From the NCBI RefSeq assembly GCF_001659605.2, contig NC_035161.2:32349691-32413690 (forward strand): DNA of 64,000 bases. The letters run 5' to 3'. Source of the DNA: Manihot esculenta. Lineage: Eukaryota; Streptophyta; Magnoliopsida; Malpighiales; Euphorbiaceae. Each line of letters opens with the position of its first letter. The stretch's first letter is position 1. Position numbers and translations under genes: made by a program. The notes beneath the pieces are model-generated. The model was not told the DNA's origin. It worked only from the letters and a program-made list of their open reading frames with translations, and searched no databases. Shown piece by piece: positions 11,657-24,554 of this stretch.

Positions 11657-12942
11657 TCAACCACATTCCATGAGATCAGCAAGAGTGATCTTCCCACAAT
11701 TGCTATTATCTAAAGAGTCAAATTGGTTGCAAATCTGCAGAATCTCTTTCTCTGTTATTCTCCCCATCTCCTTGAGCTTGTATATCACAAATTCTGATTT
11801 GCTGCACTCAAATGAAATCAACATCATGACTTAATACTAAGTTAACAAATAATCAATTTTGAAAATTTAACAAGCCAAACCCATATTACAATGGCAAATT
11901 GTGTCATGTTAAACCAAGGACAATAGGTATACCTGATAGATCCATCGTTATCAAGATCTGCAGATATCAAATCGCCAAGGGTGATCTTTTTCTGAAGAAC
12001 CCATTTCGCAATCCTACGATTTCTCTTGTCAATCCTGAACTCAGCCAGGTATAAAAATCCCCTGGCAACCGCCAGTGTGCTAATCAAAAGCCAAACTATG
12101 GCAAAACATCTCCCTGTTACTGTGGTGAAAGCAAAATCTCCATAACCAACAGTTGTTACAGAAGTAACAGATAGATAAAAACTATCAACCCAATTAATAT
12201 TCTCCAGAAAATGTACTGCAATTGTTCCTATAGCAATGCAGCCAACCACAGCTAGCAAGGCCAAGCTCACTTTGGTTCTAATTCTTATTCTCCCTTTAAC
12301 TCTATCAATCATGTATCTGTTGAATCTACTCTCATCCACAGCACTCAACAGAACTGCTTCTTGTCTGTCACAGATGTAGGTGACCAACCCATTTAGCAGA
12401 ATGTCTATAAACCCAAAGCCAACCAATATGAAAACACAAGTGAAGAGCTTGGTAAATGTGGAGTCAGGAACTATGTCACCAAACCCTATGGTGCAAAGAG
12501 TAACCACTGTGAAGTACAAGGCATCCACTGGCTTGAAAGTTGTAGTACCCTTGAAGCTTCCACTTACTAGGAATATGACAACAACAATAGCCAGATAAAA
12601 GGCCACACTGATAAACGCTTGCCGGACGATCAACGGAGTAGACTTGGAAGGTGTCCTTGGGTCTAAAGTATCGGATACAGATGATTCCCTGGCTTGAGTA
12701 AATAGAGATGGAGCAGAATGTGAACGACGATGAAGCTTTCTCGAGTTCTTATGCAAGCTGCAGGCAAGAACATTTAAATAAGAAGAAGAATTCGGGGTTG
12801 TCTTGATAATGGCATCACTAGAGATGAGATCAAGATACCCAGAAGAGAATTCTCTCCAGCTTGATGATGGTTTGTTAGAATGATGATGATGATGATGATG
12901 ATGTTCTGGTAAAGTGTTTGGGAGAAGAGGTTCATCATCCAT
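11657..12942 (-). CDS. Two-pore K+ channel, TPK/KCO family
   Basis: Two exons, complement 11933-12942 and 11657-11801, encode 384 residues. The protein has two pore units: TIGFGD (residues 151-156) and TVGYGD (264-269), each between membrane helices. The N-terminus contains RSHSAP (73-78), which fits a mode-1 14-3-3 binding site as known for plant TPKs. The C-terminus has a canonical EF-hand loop starting DLDNDGSISKSE (329-340), which is split by the intron, and a weaker second one around FDSLDNSNCGKITLADL. The protein is most like the vacuolar TPK3/TPK5 (KCO6/KCO5) type; channels of this family conduct K+ at the tonoplast under Ca2+ and 14-3-3 control. An in-frame ATG lies further upstream, but MDDEPLLPN matches the acidic/di-leucine start of the family and is preferred. 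Eight histidines follow at residues 14-21. Exact paralogue uncertain. Confidence 0.93.
12880..12905. repeat. ATG trinucleotide repeat in TPK exon 1
   Basis: A run of ATG/CAT triplets encodes the eight-histidine stretch near the N-terminus of the K+ channel. It is a potential length-variable coding microsatellite. Confidence 0.85.
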
Positions 12943-14648
12943 TTGGAACAACATATGTATAGGGATGATTAGGAGAAAGAAAGAGGGGCTTGTGTTGTGT
13001 AGAGTTTGATTATTTGGAAAACAAATTTCAGAAAGTCTTTTTTTTTTTTTTTTTTCCCAACAAGAAGTCAATCAATTTATATTCTTAGAAAGTTTGGTTT
13101 TTTAATGGTAGTTGATCTAACAGTCTTAAGCTTCCAGGGATCACAAAGATTTCACTTTTTGCCTATTCATTGCTGCATTACTTAGATGTTTTTATTTTTA
13201 TGATCTATTGTTTATTGGAAAATTATTGAGCATAAATATATAATTTTATACGGACTCAATTTCAAGAAGCATCATATTTTTTGGATTTATTTGGTTGGCC
13301 TTTCGCCATTTTTCCTTCCCACCTACGAGCTCAAAGTCCATTGAAATTTTGATTTAATCAAAATAATAAATATATTAAATTTTAATAAGAATAAATATAA
13401 AAAAAGACTATGTTACTTTATAATTTAAGTATCTTTAAAAACTTTTAAAATGATAGATAAAAAAAAAAAAAAAAACTTAGTTATCCTCCAAAAATCGTTG
13501 ATTTTCAAGAAAAACAATAAGTCATCTCTTAAGGAAAGAATGATGAATGATGTTCCTCAATGATAGAAAAGACATCCACGCTCCCATAAGTAAAAAAAAA
13601 AAAAAAATAATAAATAAATAAAAAATTCCATGAGATAAAATTATATCTCTATTTGTTGATTTTAATTTATTTATCTTTTTCATTGGATTCACTTTTATTT
13701 TAAAAAATTAGTTGTAATTTATACCTACAAATCTAATCTAAATCGCTTTAATGGCTATTATATATTATTTATTAGAAATAAGTCAATTAAATTTATATAT
13801 TTTTCATTTAAAGTTGAATAAGATTAATTTATTTTTTAATTAATTAAATTTTTATATTTTAATAAAAACTAAATAAATTATTATTTAATATAATACTTTT
13901 TTAATAATAAAATATTATTTTTTATTACTATCACAATATATATTTATATTGCAGTTAATATTAAAATAAATTAATTATTAAAAATTAAAATTAAAATTAT
14001 AACTTTACTTAAATTTATAAAAATTATAATATTTCAATATAAATTAGACATATTATTAAATTCTTTATTAAAAAACTTAAAAATTAATATACATAGGTGA
14101 TTGCACTATAAATTTTGCTGAATACACTTGTGAATTGAAAAAGTTAAAATATAATAATTTTACATATAATTAATAAAATTTAAAGTATATTAAATAAAAA
14201 TAAAAATTATTTTTATTTTTTTATAAGTAATTAAAAATATAATTAATTTATTTTTAGTTATGATAATATATAAATATTTAACATGTTTATAATTTTAAAA
14301 ATCTAAAAGAATATAGCGTGGGACCTATGCAGATAGGCTCAAACATATTATCCAAGGTAGCGTAGTGGGCAGTGGGGAAATAAATAAGAGTGACAGCTGG
14401 CAAAATAGTAGAATAGAAGAACTCAATGACTTGGCAAAAGACCTATTCTGAGAGAGAAGAGGTGGCAAGTAATGTTATAGGGAATAAATAAAACCCCAAA
14501 AAGCAAGCAAGAGACATAATAGGTTTTGGGTTTTGTTGTGTGTGGTAGTGGCAGTAATCGTAATCCAACGGAGGAGGAGCAGCCCGGCGAGAGCGCAAAA
14601 TCTTCAGTTGTTTTTTAGACTAAGAAGAGACCGAACGACAACGGAAGG
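12943..14648. other. Divergent promoter region between TPK and GIP1-like genes
   Basis: The two genes are transcribed away from this spacer. A long poly-T tract lies at 13039-13056, in the TPK 5' leader. The middle (about 13360-14300) is extremely AT-rich, with A-tracts and no ORF of note. The 300 bp before the GIP1-like start are more balanced and likely hold its core promoter and 5' UTR. Confidence 0.55.
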
Positions 14649-17600
14649 ATGGGCAGCGAAACCAATGGTTGTAATGGCAATGGATCCCAGATACCTCCTG
14701 GGATGAAGAAGATGGTGAACACTTTGAAAGAAATTGTTAACAATAACTGTTCCGATTCTGAGATTTATTCTGTCCTTCGTGAATGTGATATGAACCCTAA
14801 CGACGCCGTTCAGAGACTCCTTTCCCAAGGTCCCTTATTCTTCGTCTTCCGTTGTCAGAACTAGATTTTATTTTATTTTTCTGTTTCTGAGATCTCTTTT
14901 TTAATTACATCTCCTTTCTTACATTATGTTTGGTTTCGTAGAAAAAAATAAGGAACAGCAAAATTTAACATTTTTCCGTTTGAATTTTGTTTCGCCGAGA
15001 GATTTTTAAAAAATGGCAGTGGTTCACTCTTACAGTGTATACCTTGAAGGAAGGTTTTGGTTTTGTGATTTCTCGAGACGCAGTTTTCTTATTGATTGCC
15101 TAGAAAGATTGAAGAAATAAATGGAGGAAAACTTCAATGGTTTATTTCCATATATGTGCAGCCAACTCTTCCAAACTTTAAGTATTGAAAATTTTAACTC
15201 CTTAAAAGATGCTATTTTCTAACTGCTAACTTTAGTTATTGCTAAAGGCACCTTGTCTGTTGCTAATTCTTCTCTCTCTCTCTTTTTCTCTCAAGTATTT
15301 TTTCTGTTGCATTTTAAATTATTTTTGCACTTTTTAAATAGTTGGTTCGGTCAGTTCAGTTTGTCACTATGCTGAAGCGTTGACAACTTTGGTTGGCTTA
15401 ATTAAAGTAATATATTTTTAAACCATGTAGATATTTTCCATGAAGTGAAGAGCAAACGGGAAAGAAGAAAAGAGGTACTCTTATGAAAACAAACGCTTAA
15501 TTTTTCTCCCGTTCCTTTTTTTTCCCCTGATTTAGGTTTGAGGTTTTCTTTGTTTTTTTTTTTTTTTTTAAATATAATTGAGTGACTTTTGATTTGATGT
15601 GTCTGGACCCTTCTTGTGTCAAGGCATAGTTATCAAATAGAGATTATATTTAGTTGTAAATTGAGAAGCGGATCTTTTCGATAAAAATTCTTGAAATTAA
15701 GTAAAAAGTGATATATGTTCTACAAAAAAGTTTTAAAAAAAAAAAATCACAGTGACATACTATGCTAAATATAAATTTACTATTTACTAATTAGATATAT
15801 GCTCTATAATAGAATAATATTTCTTATATGGTATATAGCTTTAGTTTATGAATTATAAACGCTTCAATTGTAGACATTGATTATTATTATACATTTAAAC
15901 TCCCATTTAAATTTGATTAAATATTATATACTAAAAAAGAATAATGCATTTCAAAGGACATAATATATTCATATATAATATTATAATTTGACAATTATAA
16001 TTAAAGGAGTAAATTTAGAAAGAAAAAGAAAAAGAAAGAAGAGAGAGGGGGGAAAGAATGGCTTGTGGAAGAAAGATAAAGGGGAGGTTTTTCATATACT
16101 TTTCATAGTAAAAATGTAGTGCAATATTAACTTTTGAAGGTGTACGGTCTAACAGCCCAATAGAAAAAGAATCAACCAAATCAGTAGACTGATATTGATT
16201 ACTACTGATTCTTCTGATTTGGTTATGGTTCATGTAAAATTGTGATTGCCCCATAGATTTGAATCTCTAAGATAGGAAATTGAATGGAATTACATGAATT
16301 GTAAGATTTTGACAAAAACATATTCACCCCATAGATTTTAATTGGTAAGACGAAGAATCAAATCTAATTGAGAATTTGCAAGATTCTAACAACAGTGGTG
16401 GAGGGATTAATTGTTCTATTAGAACTGGCTGAAGAGATTAAGATTCTTGCTATCTTGCTATTTTTTCTGTACCATAAATAAGTCTTCTGTTCATCTCATT
16501 CTTGTCTTTCTTTTTTTGTTTATTAAATAATAGTAATTTGATTTCTACAGATGAAAGAGATGCAAGAATCAAAGGCTCGAGGTAGTAATAATGGTTATCG
16601 TAGAGTTAAAGCTGGTGCTGAAAATAAAGTTGGACATGTTTCATCTCAAGTCAGCTACTATGGTGTGTTTCTCTTACTGTAAAATGTGAATCTCTTGCCT
16701 GGTCAGTGAGGCAGTGTTATTGATAATTGAGTTGGATTTCAATATTTGCATACTTTTACTAAAGAACTTGTGTCCTACTGGCAGATCTTGATAAAGCTGC
16801 ATACATGAGAGAGAATCTATCTGTTGCTTCTTCAATAATTTCTTCATCACCTTTGACTTCTCGTGTGAGAACTATGAATGAGCAGCCTTCATTTCATTGG
16901 TTAGTTCTGATAAGAAATCTATGTCATTTTTTGTCCTCCATGTGTCTAACATAATATCTTTATTTAGAAAATAAACCTAAGGAAAGCTCCAGATATTTTC
17001 CACTTGGTTAAAATGTTGCATGCTTGACAGTGTTCAATTTTATTTTTCTGTTGTAAATCTCGCCATCCACCCTCTATGTTTCATTTTTATTGATCTGGAA
17101 CTTCTACTATAGCGATTCTTCCAATGATGATAACGGAAGGCAAAATGTTGGAACTGGCGGTGCCATCTCTTCATTTGAACAAAGGTTCAGAGATTCTCAG
17201 GCCCCTTCGTTTACGGGTTCTTCTGTGCATGTCTCTATGGCTGACATTGTCAAGATGGGTCGACCACGTGCCTGGGATTCATACATGGCAGATGAGACAT
17301 CTAATACACTTCAAGATACCAATGCACGAGATTCTTTGCATTGTTTTCTTAAAGTTTTCCATGATTCTTCATCATCTCCATCTCTAGGAGTTCACCAAGA
17401 TCTGCAATGTCCACATCCAGCAAGTGTGCCAAAAACTCTTCATCAATCTGACAACATTACCAATCAGCACAATTTTGATGGTGAATGGCCTGCCATTGAG
17501 CAGCAGGCAGATGTGAGTAGGTCATCTATCTTAAGTAGTTCAACTACGTCCAGCATTGGGATGCTCCCTAATCAGTGTCACTTGTTTGATGATGGTATCA

Positions 17601-20600
17601 ATTTGCCTAAAAACTCCCAACCAGAGGTCCAAGTATCAGAGAGGAATGTTGCTTGCAAAATTCTTGGTTCGAATTGTTTTGAATTTGATAGTCCATCTAA
17701 TGGATGGGGAAAATTAACTAGTGCTAGAGGTGCATCTCACAGTAATGATGGTTCCTTGAAGGATATGATTTCCTATGATTCTCATGGGTGCATGAATGAA
17801 CTTCATGAAGGTAACTCTCATGTATTCTGTTTATGCTAACAATGCTTATTTATTCGTTGGACAGACTGCCATTTAACCGATAACTGCAATTTAAAAGCGT
17901 GAATACCGTATCAAATGCTATACAGTTTTGCTTCTGTGATGGTTAACTTTCACCATATTAACATGTTATGCCATTGCATTTGAACAAAAGAATTTGAGAA
18001 TGCAGTAAGACTGACTCCAACTTTTACTTCCTTCCAAAATTTTTTAGTTTTATGAGATCTAAGATGATGTATGTTTAGCAATTTACTGAGTGGAGTACTT
18101 GTAAGAACAGGAATTGAGGAGGAACTTTTTTTATAAAGTTGATACAGGCTTGAAAGCTTATATCCTGCCAGTAGTAATCATTATGTGATAAATACTTGCA
18201 ATGATGACAGATCCATAAAACTAACCCCAGTCCCGATCTAGATTGCATGTTCAGTTGAGTTGGTGAATGGTAGGGAGACTGATGTAGAGTCTAGATAGAA
18301 AGTGTTGATATGTTATCTGTGAATATATTATGCATTAATCTGTATTGATATGTTATCAACTTCTTTGAGAGCTTGTGATTAGATAAAAGGTGTTGCTTAT
18401 GTAGAGTCTGCTCATATTGGGTTTTCACTTTGTTCCCCCATTTTGTATGCTTCAAAGCAATAACAAGCTGTTAGGAAGAAACAACCTTTTTTCTCTTTCC
18501 TCCTTTTTCCATTCTCTTACTTGTTTTCTTGTTTATTTTTGGAACTGAAAATTTTTACTGGATATGAAAGTTTTCAAGGCATTTTTTCGATCATTTTCAT
18601 TTATTGGTTATCTAATTGCTCTTAGGAGTTATGCTTACTGTTAAGCAGCGGATCCAAATTTTCTTTTGCGTGCATTTTTCCACCAAGATGGAAAGATATT
18701 TGTTAGCAGACCCTTGCTAAAATAAAAGAGATTCACACGTGGAAAAAGAAAAATATTGAAATGCAAGACCAAATCAAAATCACTAATGCAGTTGAGAAAA
18801 ACTAGCTCCAGATGCTGTTACTATCCATGATATCCTACTTGCTAGCAGTGTTGTCTCCTATATGTTAATGGTGATGTTAGCAGTGTTGTTAGTAGTTAGT
18901 AGTGCTGTTAGTAGTGCTGACATACTGTCAATAGTACTGTAAGTAGTGGTGTTAGTGTTTTGCTTTATTTTCTTCCGTTTTCCTTAGTTGTAGGAGGGTC
19001 TTAGTTGTAGGAGGGTGATCCTTCATGTTCTGATCATATTAATAATTTTCCTTATTTATAGGAACCTTATTTACATGAAGAAGTTATCTCTTTTTTTTAG
19101 TATTTAAGTTCAGCAAATCAATAAAGAGACGTGTTAGAAAATTGCCTAAAGTTGTTTGAGTGCTAAAACTCAAGAGATCTTCAAGTTCTCTCTTAATGAG
19201 CTTGTACAACTTTCATAGGTTAAAAAAGAAACAACTTTTTTCTTCATTCATTGATCCACCTTGTCCCATAATTCGATCCCATTTCTAAGGATCCTAACAT
19301 TTGGTATCAAGAGCCAGGAGTTATGGGGAATTCAATTCAACATCAACTCGATATAATTTTAGCCTTATTTCTTGAAGAACAGGCTGTTAATAAATTCCGA
19401 CAAGAGGAATTCAGTACAAAATTGGAGAACCTCATAAGAGCTGTTGCTAGTGCCAAACAGTCTACATCCATTTTAGATGGCAATACCCAAAGTCGAGCTT
19501 TTTTCAAAATCAAAAGAGGCAGCCAATTTAACTTGTGCAGGATCTTATTCTTCTTGTAGCGCTCCTATGTTCCCTAAATTCGCTATATTGGATTTTTCAC
19601 GATTCGACAGGCAAGAAGATTCTCTGGGTTGGTTAATTCGTTGTGAGATTTTTTTGGGAGAGATGAGAAGGATCCATCTTGGGAAATTGCCACTCAGTAC
19701 AAGAAACAATAATTCTCTACTCTCGTGCTTGTGCAAGACCAAGTCAAAGTCGCTAATGCAGTTGAGAAAAACTAGCTCCAGATGTGTTACTATCCATGAA
19801 ATCCTACTTGCTAGTAGTGTGGTCTCCAATGTGTTAATGATGTTGTTAGTAGTGCTTTTAGTAGTACTGTTAGTGGTTAATAGTGCTGTTAGTGTTTTGT
19901 TTTATTTTCTTCTACTTTCCTTAGTTGCAGACTGGTGATCCTCCATATTTTGATCATACTAATAGCTTTTTTTATTTATAAGAAGAGGTTATTTCTTTCC
20001 TTTAGTATTTAACTTCAGCAAATCAATAAAAGAGACATGTTAAAAATTACCGAAAGTTGCTGTGTATTAAAACTCGAGATTTTCAAGTTCTCTCTTAATG
20101 AGTTTGTACAACCTTCATATATTAAAAAAGAAACAACCACTTTTTTCTTCATCCATTGATCCACCTTGTCCTATAACTCAATTCCATTTTTAAGGACCCT
20201 AACAATATTCAAGAGGTTAAACTTTGAAATTATGTATGGGTATGACAACTTCCAAAACAAATTTGAATATCATGTGTCCTTACTCCTTAATGCTAAAGGG
20301 TGAGCTACCAAAGAGTGTAACAGGCTGTTGTTTCAAACATGATTCTCTCTCTCTCCTACACACGCGCACACACATATAGAGATAGATAGATAGATATGAA
20401 AGATTTCTTTTTTGTCTAGAGTGTGGTATTTACTGTTCATTTTACCTTTATAAAGAGATCTATTTTTTGTCTACAATGTGGTCCTTACTGTTCATTCTTA
20501 TTTTCTTATCCCCAATTTTAGGAAGAGAAATTTGCTCTCATGACTATTTTGCAAATGGCTCTGCACCATTGAATGACATAGCATCATCAACCGCCGTGAG

Positions 20601-23600
20601 CTTGCAGCAGCTGAGTCTGGGGAAAGAGGCAAAATTTGTTCGTACATCAGAAGATGACTGTGCACTAGTATTCCCAAATGATATACACACCTTAGGTGCT
20701 GACTGCTCACATTTGAGTTTTGGTACGTATAAATCTGGTGTGCATGCTGCAAGTTCTGTGCCATTGGCATCTAAGCCATCAAAAAGCAACATGGAGCCAT
20801 CTGCAGTGATTGATAGGTCATCTTCTATTTGTTCATAGAGTAGGCATGAAAATTTCAGAGCATTTCCTGTATATTACACATCTTATATTCGCTCAAAATA
20901 TTTTGATTTCTTCTGTGCAGAAATTTAGGGTACGTTGGCGAGTCCCAATGCAGTGAGCAGGTTGGATATGTATCTGAAATCCATCAATTAAATGCAGATG
21001 GTAATAATCATAACTTGTCTGTATCATCGCAGCCAGAGTTAATGACACAAGATATTGATGAAGTTAATAGTGGTTATGATTATATGTCTTCCAAATCTGT
21101 ATCCGACTCCTGTTTCAAGAATATCCAAAAGACTAATTCTCCCTCACCTGTTGTGAGAAGCCCTTGTGCCAATAATGTTCATCCTCTTCACAGGGAACTG
21201 GTAATAACATTAGTTGTACTGATGAACTCCTTTTAAGGAGGAGGAGTTATCTGTGAATATATTATTTTCTTGATTGTTTGTATTGTCTGAGCATGAATTT
21301 GTCAGTAGTTCTGTCATATAAGAATTTACTTGCTAGATCCTAAATGCTGAATAGTGAATAAAGAAAAAAATCTTGTCTATATCTTGTAATTGGTTTCTGT
21401 TTTGGGGTCATTTGTGGTTTATTGCAGCTTTGGATGTCTGACTGTGGGTGCTTATGTGGTGGATAATACTTGAATAGTTGATCTATTTTAGGATGTAGGT
21501 ATAATATAGAAAGTGGAACTGGGATTTGTAAATTGATTAGGCTTGTTTTAATTGGAGTTTGAGCAAAGAGAAAGGTTAGAATCAGGATGATAGATTCCTG
21601 CAAATCTGGATAGCATAGAAATTAGTGTTTCAAGGAGAAATTGTGAAGCATTATTTTGATGTTCAAGGCTTGAAGGATAATGCAGAACTACAGAGTTTTA
21701 ATATAGCAAGGAGTTTGAATTGAAACATGGCTAGAGCAGGATTTATAATTGAGAATTGTGAACAGTGCCAAGTGATTGAGGATTTCTAGCATTTCTGAGC
21801 TAGGCAATTCCTTAAAAACAGTGAGCAAGCAACTGTTTGAATAAGCTAATTTCTGAATAATAATAAACCTTATTTCTTAAATAGAAAGGTACAATATGCC
21901 CCTAGGTATGAAAATTTACAAGATACACGTTTGCGTGATTACAAATTAAACCAAAACAGTTCCTAATTTATTTTTCCTGAGTTGCACATTGCACCAACTC
22001 CTCTAAATGGTTTGCCAAATTAAAGTTTCAGGTACTTGCTCTTGATTTTCTTTCTTCAAAACTTATGCGAATGTTATTTTTAATGTTTTTGCTACTTTCT
22101 ATTTATCATTTTGTTAGTTCTCATGAACTTCAAACTCTTATTAATGTCCTTGTTCACCATGTCTTCGGTTTTATTGGTCCTTCCTTTGGTCTGTACAGTC
22201 TTCCTATTATGCATTATGCATTTATGGTGTCAGTGTTGTGACCATAGTTGTTAAAACTGGACCAGACCAGTGGTTGGACCAGTTTAAGCAGAAATTGGAC
22301 TAGAGTCCAGTTCGGTTTATGCGAAAAACCCTTAATTTGAAAAACTTGTATGAACTGGGGTCAGTTAATAAATGAACCTTTGAATAGGCCGGTTTGATTC
22401 TGGTATTCCAAATTGAACTGGCTGCCTTCAACCAAAAATAAATGCTGCTGGAGACTGCTACACTAGGATTTGATCCCTATTCTATCCATGTAAATATCAA
22501 AGTGCTTTGCCACGTGATCCACTTGCACCATTTGTTATTCTCTTATACAACCTTTTATTTTATCATCTTTTATAATGTGAAAAAAAATACATAAATGTTT
22601 GTATTTAAACTGCTATATTGTTTTTATATATCAATACTTATTTTTCATTTTCCATTATAAAATTATTAAAACTTTTCATTTTTTATTATCAAATTTTAAT
22701 TAAAAGCCTTTCGCAGTTATATATAACAGTATTATTATTAAAACGTTTAAATTATTGTTTAAAATAATTTTGCATCTTAAAGTTATATTTAATATTATTA
22801 TATAATATATAAAGTATTGATTATAACAAATATTTTATTATTAATATTATAATATCTATTTAATAATATACCCCTTAAACTCAGGTTCAACATCGGTTGA
22901 ATTTTAAATCACTAGTTCAGTAACTGGACTGGGTTTGAAAACATTGGTTGTATATTTGCTGTTCTTGCTACTTGTTTAGTATGTGCCTGGCTGGTTGATT
23001 TGCTTACAGCAAACTTTAAAAATATCATTTTTGTCAAGCATGGATTGCAAAATCAATATATTGGAATTCTATTGCAGCAAGTAAGTTCAACACCTGTTCC
23101 AGTTGATTCATTGACATCAGTTGTCCAATTTGTGGGAGGTTCTGATTGTGCACATTCATATTTCCCTGGAACACAGTCGTTGACCTCAAAATATAATGAT
23201 ATTGTATCTTCTGCTGGCATTCCAACCATTCCCATGGCAGAGGTATGTAATAAATGGGGTATCATATTCATTTTAAAGCTGTTCCTCATTTACAAGAGGA
23301 AAAAAAGTAGGGTGTATATATATATAAGTTCATGACAAAGATTCCTGACAATTGACCTAAACCTTCAACCTCAAGATGCTTCAATGTTATTTGATTTCTA
23401 TACTACCGTTCTATTTGTTTTTAGGCCATTGAGATTCTGCTTTGCTCTATTATCTGGTAAAATTGAGACTTTAGGCATATGTATAATCATAATGTTGATG
23501 TGTCATATTACAGTGTAACAACTGGCAAATAATAGGTTTCTGATCCATTCATTTTGAGCAGCACCAAGCTGATTATTTTGACCTTTGTTGGGCAATTTTG

Positions 23601-24554
23601 CAGATTATGTGTTCTGGTGCCTTTTCTTTACCCAAGTCACACTCATCAACTCTGCCTGGTGTGGGCCTTGGTGCAGGTCATGTGCTTCCCCAGCATCTAA
23701 TTGCACACCCTCAGTCTACCCTTTCCTGGGAAGAATTGATATATTTATCTGGCTCCTGCTGCTCTGCTGTTCCTCAAACATATCCCTGTACTCCAACTGC
23801 TTTCCAGCAAGCATATCAAGACAGCAGTGCAAATATTTCTGTTCTCCATGATCACCTGGCAGGCATGAAGTACAATCTTCAACACTTAAAATGTGTTTCA
23901 CCTAGGACTAGGAGTAGCTTGCCTCTGTTTAGTGCAAATATTTCTGGTTATGGAGGTTTGGAGAATCCTAGCAACTTGTCTGGGAGGTTTCTGGATGATT
24001 TATCGGCTGCACCTAATGTAGGTTTGGTGAATCCTTCTAATTTACCCACTACTAATGGTTCTGCTGTTGGCTATAATGCTTTTCTACATGCTCAGTACAA
24101 GGAGGGAAATAATTTCGCTATGCTTCAACAGGTAAAGGTAGTAGGCATGCCTCTGATTTTGTATTAATGTTCACTGTATGCTGTTTTATGCCAGTTTTAT
24201 GGAAACTCTTTCACTTGGTCCATGTATGACTTGGTTTTTCTCCTAATCCTTATTTTCTACTTTTGGAAAATAAAAAAAAAAAATTGCGGATTTCCTTTGT
24301 AGGATTATGGACATGGTTCAAGAACATTATCTGCTTTTCCAGACAATGGATATTACAACTTAGATGGACAAGACCAGCTGCTTTCTACATATCAACAGCT
24401 CTCGCAGAATTATGTTCGTCTAGGTTCCGCAAATGCTAATCATTCTCAACAAAGAATCTCACGAGATGAACAGCAAAGCCTTGGTGATTTGGCTTTTAGA
24501 AGTTCTCAAGTTCCATCCAAGCAATTACACCCAGTCTGGCAGCATATCTACTAA
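14649..24554 (+). CDS. GBF-interacting protein 1-like
   Basis: Ten exons (14649-14829, 15431-15474, 16551-16662, 16785-16899, 17113-17810, 20522-20816, 20921-21200, 23078-23242, 23604-24131, 24303-24554) join to 2670 nt, or 889 residues. The N-terminus, with IPPGMKKMVNTLKEI, CSDSEIYSVLRECDMNPNDA and then DIFHEVKSKRERRKE, is the GIP1 N-terminal (DUF1296, UBA-like) domain at about residues 15-76. The rest is long, Ser/Asn/Gln-rich and probably disordered, with the family landmarks VSMADIVKMGRP and LSFGTYKSG. GIP1 of Arabidopsis binds G-box bZIP factors and increases their DNA binding; a role as nuclear co-regulator is inferred from that family. The length agrees with the larger GIP1-like paralogues. 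Introns 5 and 7 are long because of repeat insertions. The exon phases all fit. Confidence 0.88.
18762..20204 (+). mobile_element. Internally deleted LTR retrotransposon with gypsy-like gag fragment
   Basis: It lies in intron 5 of the GIP1-like gene. Two long direct repeats, 18762-19299 and 19732-20204, both start TGCAAGACCAA and end CCTAACA. They share long tracts, including GTTGAGAAAAACTAGCTCC and repeated GTTAGTAGTGCT motifs; the second copy has deletions. After the first repeat comes a primer-site-like TTGGTATCAAGAGCC (from 19301). The interior of about 430 bp encodes a fragment starting MGNSIQHQLD at 19323 and then, in another frame, a piece containing FDRQEDSLGWLIRCE near 19600. This resembles the start of Ty3/gypsy gag. 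No protease, polymerase, integrase or clear polypurine tract remains, and no exact target duplication was seen, so the outer edges are approximate. Confidence 0.72.
20341..20398. repeat. Compound microsatellite (CT, CA, GATA)
   Basis: Runs of CT, then CA/CG, then ATAG/GATA units, in intron 5 of the GIP1-like gene just upstream of exon 6. It is non-coding. Confidence 0.8.
22240..22955. repeat. Candidate long MITE / non-autonomous TIR element
   Basis: About 715 bp in intron 7 of the GIP1-like gene. The left end reads TTGTTAAAACTGGACCAGACC. The reverse complement of the right end reads TGTTTTCAAACCCAGTCCAG. The two are roughly similar, and ACTGG/CCAGT pieces recur near both ends. The middle is extremely AT-rich and non-coding. 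The match is imperfect and no target duplication could be fixed. Short stretches of similar GGTTC/GAACTGG-rich sequence occur near 42830-42950 and 60270-60310. Confidence 0.4.

Noticed and set aside
12943..13071. Upstream in-frame start for the K+ channel (MTSCWEKKKKK...)
   Set aside because: The extension is encoded by a poly-T/A tract and has no family similarity; MDDEPLLPN fits TPK N-termini.
23585..23851. Cysteine-rich 88-codon ORF in the GIP1-like exon
   Set aside because: A shadow frame of exon 9; the frame with GAFSLPKSHSSTLPG continues the gene.
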